64,000 nt of DNA from NCBI RefSeq assembly GCF_014137975.1, contig NZ_JACGWZ010000002.1, positions 310,001 to 374,000 on the forward strand, given 5' to 3'. Positions 61,246-64,000 of the stretch are shown here, piece after piece (position 1 is the stretch's first letter; the number at the start of each line of letters is the position of its first letter). Below the pieces are notes generated by a model. That model was given only the letters and a program-made list of their open reading frames with translations. It did no database searches and was not told the DNA's origin. This DNA comes from Halosaccharopolyspora lacisalsi (GTDB taxonomy: Bacteria; Actinomycetota; Actinomycetes; Mycobacteriales; Pseudonocardiaceae). Made by a program: the position numbers and the translations under genes.

Positions 61246-62570
61246 ACCAGGCCCGGAACCACGAGTCCACTTCGACCGTCGAGGAGTCGGTGACCGAGCA
61301 ACGGTGGCGTGTGGTCGCACCACCGCCTTCCGAGATCCGGCGACCGCCCCGCAAGGATCCGCGCACCACATTGGCGGTCGGAGCCGGGAGGCTGGCCGCC
61401 ACGCTGTCGCAGCGGCTCGGGGCGGGCAGCGGTGCGATCATCGGCGGCCGGGTCGCGCTCCTGCTGCAGCCACGCGCGCTGCGCCGGTTGACCAGGGGCA
61501 GACGTGTCGTCATGGTGACCGGAACGAACGGCAAGACGACCACCACGCACATGATCGTCGAAGCTCTTCGGGAACGCGGGGGAACGGTCAGCAATGCCAC
61601 CGGGGCCAACATGCTCGACGGTCATGTGGCGGCCCTGATGACGCGCCCGCGGGCCCCGTACGCGGCGTTGGAAGTCGACGAACTGCACCTGGCGCGGGTG
61701 ACCGAGGAGTTCGAGCCCGCCGTGATCGTGCTGCTCAACCTCAGCCGCGACCAGCTCGACAGGGTCGGGGAGATCCGGTCGGTGGAGGAGCGCCTGCGGC
61801 GGGCACTGCGACGGGCACCGGGCGCACACGTGATCGCCAACGCCGACGACCCCAACATCGTCTCGGTCGCGGTCGACCATCCCCGGGTGACGTGGGTGGC
61901 CGGTGGCAATCGCTGGAAGCACGACGCGCTGAACTGCCCGCGTTGCGGCACGTTCCTCGACGGTGCCGACGAGTGGCGCTGCGTGTGTGGACTGGTCCGC
62001 CCGCCCGCGGACCTCACGGTCGATGCTGAGGGGGTCACCGGTCCGGACGGGTGGTATCGGTCGCTGGAGCTGGCGCTGCCCGGCCAGGTCAACCGACTCA
62101 ACGCCACCTTCGCGCTGGCCGCCGCGCTCGTGCTGGGAGGCGACCCCGACACGGCGTTGCGACGTATCCGGGACATCGACCAGGCCAACGGCCGCTACGG
62201 CACGGTGTCGCTGGGCGGGCGGATCGTGCGGTTGCTGCTGGCGAAGAACCCCGCGAGCTGGCTGGAGATGCTCGATCTGGTTTCGGCGCACCGGCATCCG
62301 CTGATTCTGGTGGTCAACAGCAGGGAGGCCGACGGTTTCGACGTTTCCTGGCTGTGGGACATCGACTTCGAGTGCCTCGACGGCCGCGAGGTCGTGGTCG
62401 CGGGCGACCGAGCGCGGGACCTGGCGGTGCGGCTGCGATACGCCGAAGTCTCCTGCGAGGTCGCCGGGAGCGTGGAGGACGCGCTGACCCGGCTGCCGGG
62501 GGAGTGTCCCGACGTCCTTGCCAATTACACGGCCTTTCGTGACCTCTCGGCGAAGAGTGCGGCACCATGA
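61242..62570 (+). CDS. murT: Lipid II isoglutaminyl synthase, MurT subunit
   Basis: This 442-residue Mur-ligase-like protein has the ATP motif VVMVTGTNGKTTTTHM, the central-domain ALEVDELHL and LLNLSRDQLDR segments, and a family-specific Cys4 zinc ribbon (CPRCGTFLD and CVCG). With GatD it amidates D-Glu of the lipid II stem peptide to D-isoGln, needed for crosslinking and lysozyme resistance. The ATG at 61242 overlaps the upstream stop; the first 60 residues are longer than usual, so an internal start is possible. gatD follows with an ATGA overlap. Confidence 0.95.
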   Translation: MNQARNHESTSTVEESVTEQRWRVVAPPPSEIRRPPRKDPRTTLAVGAGRLAATLSQRLGAGSGAIIGGRVALLLQPRALRRLTRGRRVVMVTGTNGKTTTTHMIVEALRERGGTVSNATGANMLDGHVAALMTRPRAPYAALEVDELHLARVTEEFEPAVIVLLNLSRDQLDRVGEIRSVEERLRRALRRAPGAHVIANADDPNIVSVAVDHPRVTWVAGGNRWKHDALNCPRCGTFLDGADEWRCVCGLVRPPADLTVDAEGVTGPDGWYRSLELALPGQVNRLNATFALAAALVLGGDPDTALRRIRDIDQANGRYGTVSLGGRIVRLLLAKNPASWLEMLDLVSAHRHPLILVVNSREADGFDVSWLWDIDFECLDGREVVVAGDRARDLAVRLRYAEVSCEVAGSVEDALTRLPGECPDVLANYTAFRDLSAKSAAP

Positions 62571-63316
62571 CGAAGGAATCGGTTCTGCGAATCGCGCTGG
62601 TCCTGCCGGACCTGTTGGGAACCTACGGTGACCGGGGCAACGCCCTCGTGCTGGCCAAGCGGTCGAGCTGGCGCGGTACCCCCGCTGAGATCGTGACCGT
62701 GCTGTCCTCCTCCGAGGCGGTCCCCGACTCCTGCGACATCTATCTCGTCGGTGGGGGCGAGGACGTCGCTCAGCACGCCGCGGTGCGGTTCCTGCGTGAC
62801 GGGGGGCTACGGCGAGCCACGCAGGCGGGTGCACCGGTGCTCGGGATCTGCGGGGGACTCCAAGTACTGGGTACGGGGTTTCGCACCGGTGACGGCTCGT
62901 ATCACGAGGGACTGGGGCTCATCGACGTCGTCACCGAACCGGGCGCTTCCCGAGCGATCGGTGAGGTGGTCACCGAGTCCTCGGTCGACGGGATCGGGGT
63001 ACTGACCGGGTTCGAGAACCACCTCGGTCGGAGCAGGATCGCCGAGGGGGTTCAGCCGCTCGGTCAGGTGGTGCACGGCATCGGCAACGGTTACGACGCG
63101 GTGGAGGGCGCGGTCAGCGGGCACGTCGTGTGCACTTATCTGCACGGCCCGGTACTGGCCCGGAACCCGGTGCTGGCCGACACCATGCTGGAGTGGGCGG
63201 TGGGGCGGCCACTGGAGCCGCTGCCCGAGATCGACGAGATCGAGGAACTGCGTGCCGAGCGGACGAACCGGATCAAGTTCCGCTCGAGGCATCCGAACGC
63301 TCAGCGGAGTCAGTGA
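62567..63316 (+). CDS. gatD: Lipid II isoglutaminyl synthase, GatD glutaminase subunit
   Basis: This 249-residue class I glutamine amidotransferase-like (CobB/CobQ type) protein supplies ammonia to MurT. The nucleophile is in GICGGLQVLG and the catalytic His in CTYLHGPVLARNP; there is also LPDLLGTYGDRGN at the N-terminus. Its start overlaps the murT stop (ATGA). Its last seven bases overlap the end of the convergent murJ gene. Confidence 0.95.
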   Translation: MTKESVLRIALVLPDLLGTYGDRGNALVLAKRSSWRGTPAEIVTVLSSSEAVPDSCDIYLVGGGEDVAQHAAVRFLRDGGLRRATQAGAPVLGICGGLQVLGTGFRTGDGSYHEGLGLIDVVTEPGASRAIGEVVTESSVDGIGVLTGFENHLGRSRIAEGVQPLGQVVHGIGNGYDAVEGAVSGHVVCTYLHGPVLARNPVLADTMLEWAVGRPLEPLPEIDEIEELRAERTNRIKFRSRHPNAQRSQ

Positions 63317-64000
63317 CGACCGAGCAGCCGTCGCAGGCGTGTGGTCACCGGGGCCAGCTCGGGAACGCGGAACAGGATCAGCATCCCGAAGCTGACCAGC
63401 AGGACCACAGCGGAGCACACCCCGAGGGACAGCCAGGCTTGCGGGACGGCCCCCAGCGGACCGGTCAGGGCAAGCATCCCTTGCAGCGCTCCGAGCGCCG
63501 CGACGCAGCCGAGGACCGTGGCCAGCAGCGCGGTACCGAAACTGAGCACGATCCGCTTCGTCTGCAGGTGCCCCAGCCGCACGCGCAACCAGACCTGGCC
63601 GATGATCGCGCCGAGGAAAAAGCTCAGCGACATCGCGACCGCGACGCCGATGACCAGGTCCTCGGGGCGCAGCACGGCCAGAAAGCCGTAGCACAGCACG
63701 ATCCGGAAAATCACCATGATCATGTTGATCGCGGTGGGAGTGCGGGCGTCCTTCATGGCGTAGAAGGCACGCAGTTGCAGCATCGTGATCGCGAAGGGCA
63801 CGATTCCGAGCGCACAGAAGCCCAGCGTGGTTCCCAGTCGTTCCGCGGTGGCCACGTCACCCTGTCCGAGGGAGAAGAAGGCCACGCCGATGGCCCCACC
63901 CGCTGTCAACATCAGTGCGCTGACGGGCATGAGCATGACCGTGCTCACCCGTGTTCCCAGTGAAAGGTCACTGACGAAACCCTCGGTGTCCTGTTCGGCG
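63310..64000 (-). CDS. murJ: Lipid II flippase MurJ (MviN), C-terminal part
   Basis: The last about 230 residues of a MATE/MOP-fold membrane protein enter from the right edge: SDLSLGTRVSTVMLMPVSALM, then PFAITMLQLRAFYAMKDARTPT, the hallmark of MurJ/MviN. Several further helices end in a short basic tail. MurJ flips lipid II across the membrane. Its 5' end is outside the window. It is convergent with and overlaps gatD, so the two cell-wall units are neighbours but separately transcribed. Confidence 0.92.
   Translation of the reverse strand, partial: AEQDTEGFVSDLSLGTRVSTVMLMPVSALMLTAGGAIGVAFFSLGQGDVATAERLGTTLGFCALGIVPFAITMLQLRAFYAMKDARTPTAINMIMVIFRIVLCYGFLAVLRPEDLVIGVAVAMSLSFFLGAIIGQVWLRVRLGHLQTKRIVLSFGTALLATVLGCVAALGALQGMLALTGPLGAVPQAWLSLGVCSAVVLLVSFGMLILFRVPELAPVTTRLRRLLGRH

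Overview
The window is a 64 kb stretch of a very GC-rich actinobacterial chromosome. Gene content points to the Pseudonocardiales (an Actinopolyspora- or Saccharopolyspora-like organism): QcrB with a PDWY Qo motif, an Rpf/LysM cell-wall hydrolase, MurT/GatD, Ku, DUF397 and small zinc-finger proteins, HspR-type HAIR DNA, and heavy use of 4-nt ATGA/GTGA gene overlaps. This assignment is inference from gene content; no rRNA is present.

Layout. 1-5.8 kb: a partial O-methyltransferase, a solitary cytochrome b (QcrB), an SPW membrane protein, a universal stress protein, a decayed TnpB interrupted by a 17-G run, and an SDR. 5.8-12.4 kb: a carotenoid locus, with the minus-strand operon crtI-crtB-idi-crtT-crtU facing a convergent Rieske protein gene. 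12.7-19.6 kb: a glycosyltransferase / DUF2064 / methyltransferase operon, a Cys-rich-insert epimerase and a sulfite-oxidase-fold molybdoprotein, split by an apparently complete IS607-type element (serine recombinase plus full-length TnpB). 19.7-25.6 kb: a BldC-like HTH and zinc-finger pair, a GlxA/AraC regulator, a Clp ATPase with a HAIR element, and Ku. 25.6-29.7 kb: glpF-selA-selB. 29.8-38.7 kb: an amidase, a YtcJ-like amidohydrolase, an acyl-CoA ligase and a TetR regulator, divergent from a 1089-residue single-chain acyl-CoA carboxylase. 39.4-43.4 kb: tRNA-Sec, selD, a TetR/DHA2 efflux pair and a GlsB-like protein. 43.4-44.9 kb: a graveyard with a DUF397 relic and a P450 pseudogene. 45-51.2 kb: a selenocysteine formate dehydrogenase operon (fdhA with an in-frame TGA and a SECIS hairpin, then fdhB and fdhC). 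51-58 kb: DUF1697, a frameshifted CPBP protease, an M19 dipeptidase, and a PadR/ABC exporter operon. 58-64 kb: a siderophore-interacting protein behind an iron box, an Rpf-LysM protein with a structured leader, murT-gatD, and a partial murJ.

The strongest functional theme is selenium. The window holds the whole decoding machinery (selA, selB, selC, selD) and a client selenoprotein (FdhA) with its SECIS hairpin. selA/selB are translationally coupled to an aquaglyceroporin gene. A second theme is cell envelope and pigment chemistry (carotenoids, MurT/GatD, MurJ, Rpf). Several genes are broken by single frameshifts. Some of these, especially at homopolymers, could be sequencing errors; the P450 and DUF397 relics carry multiple lesions and look genuinely dead.
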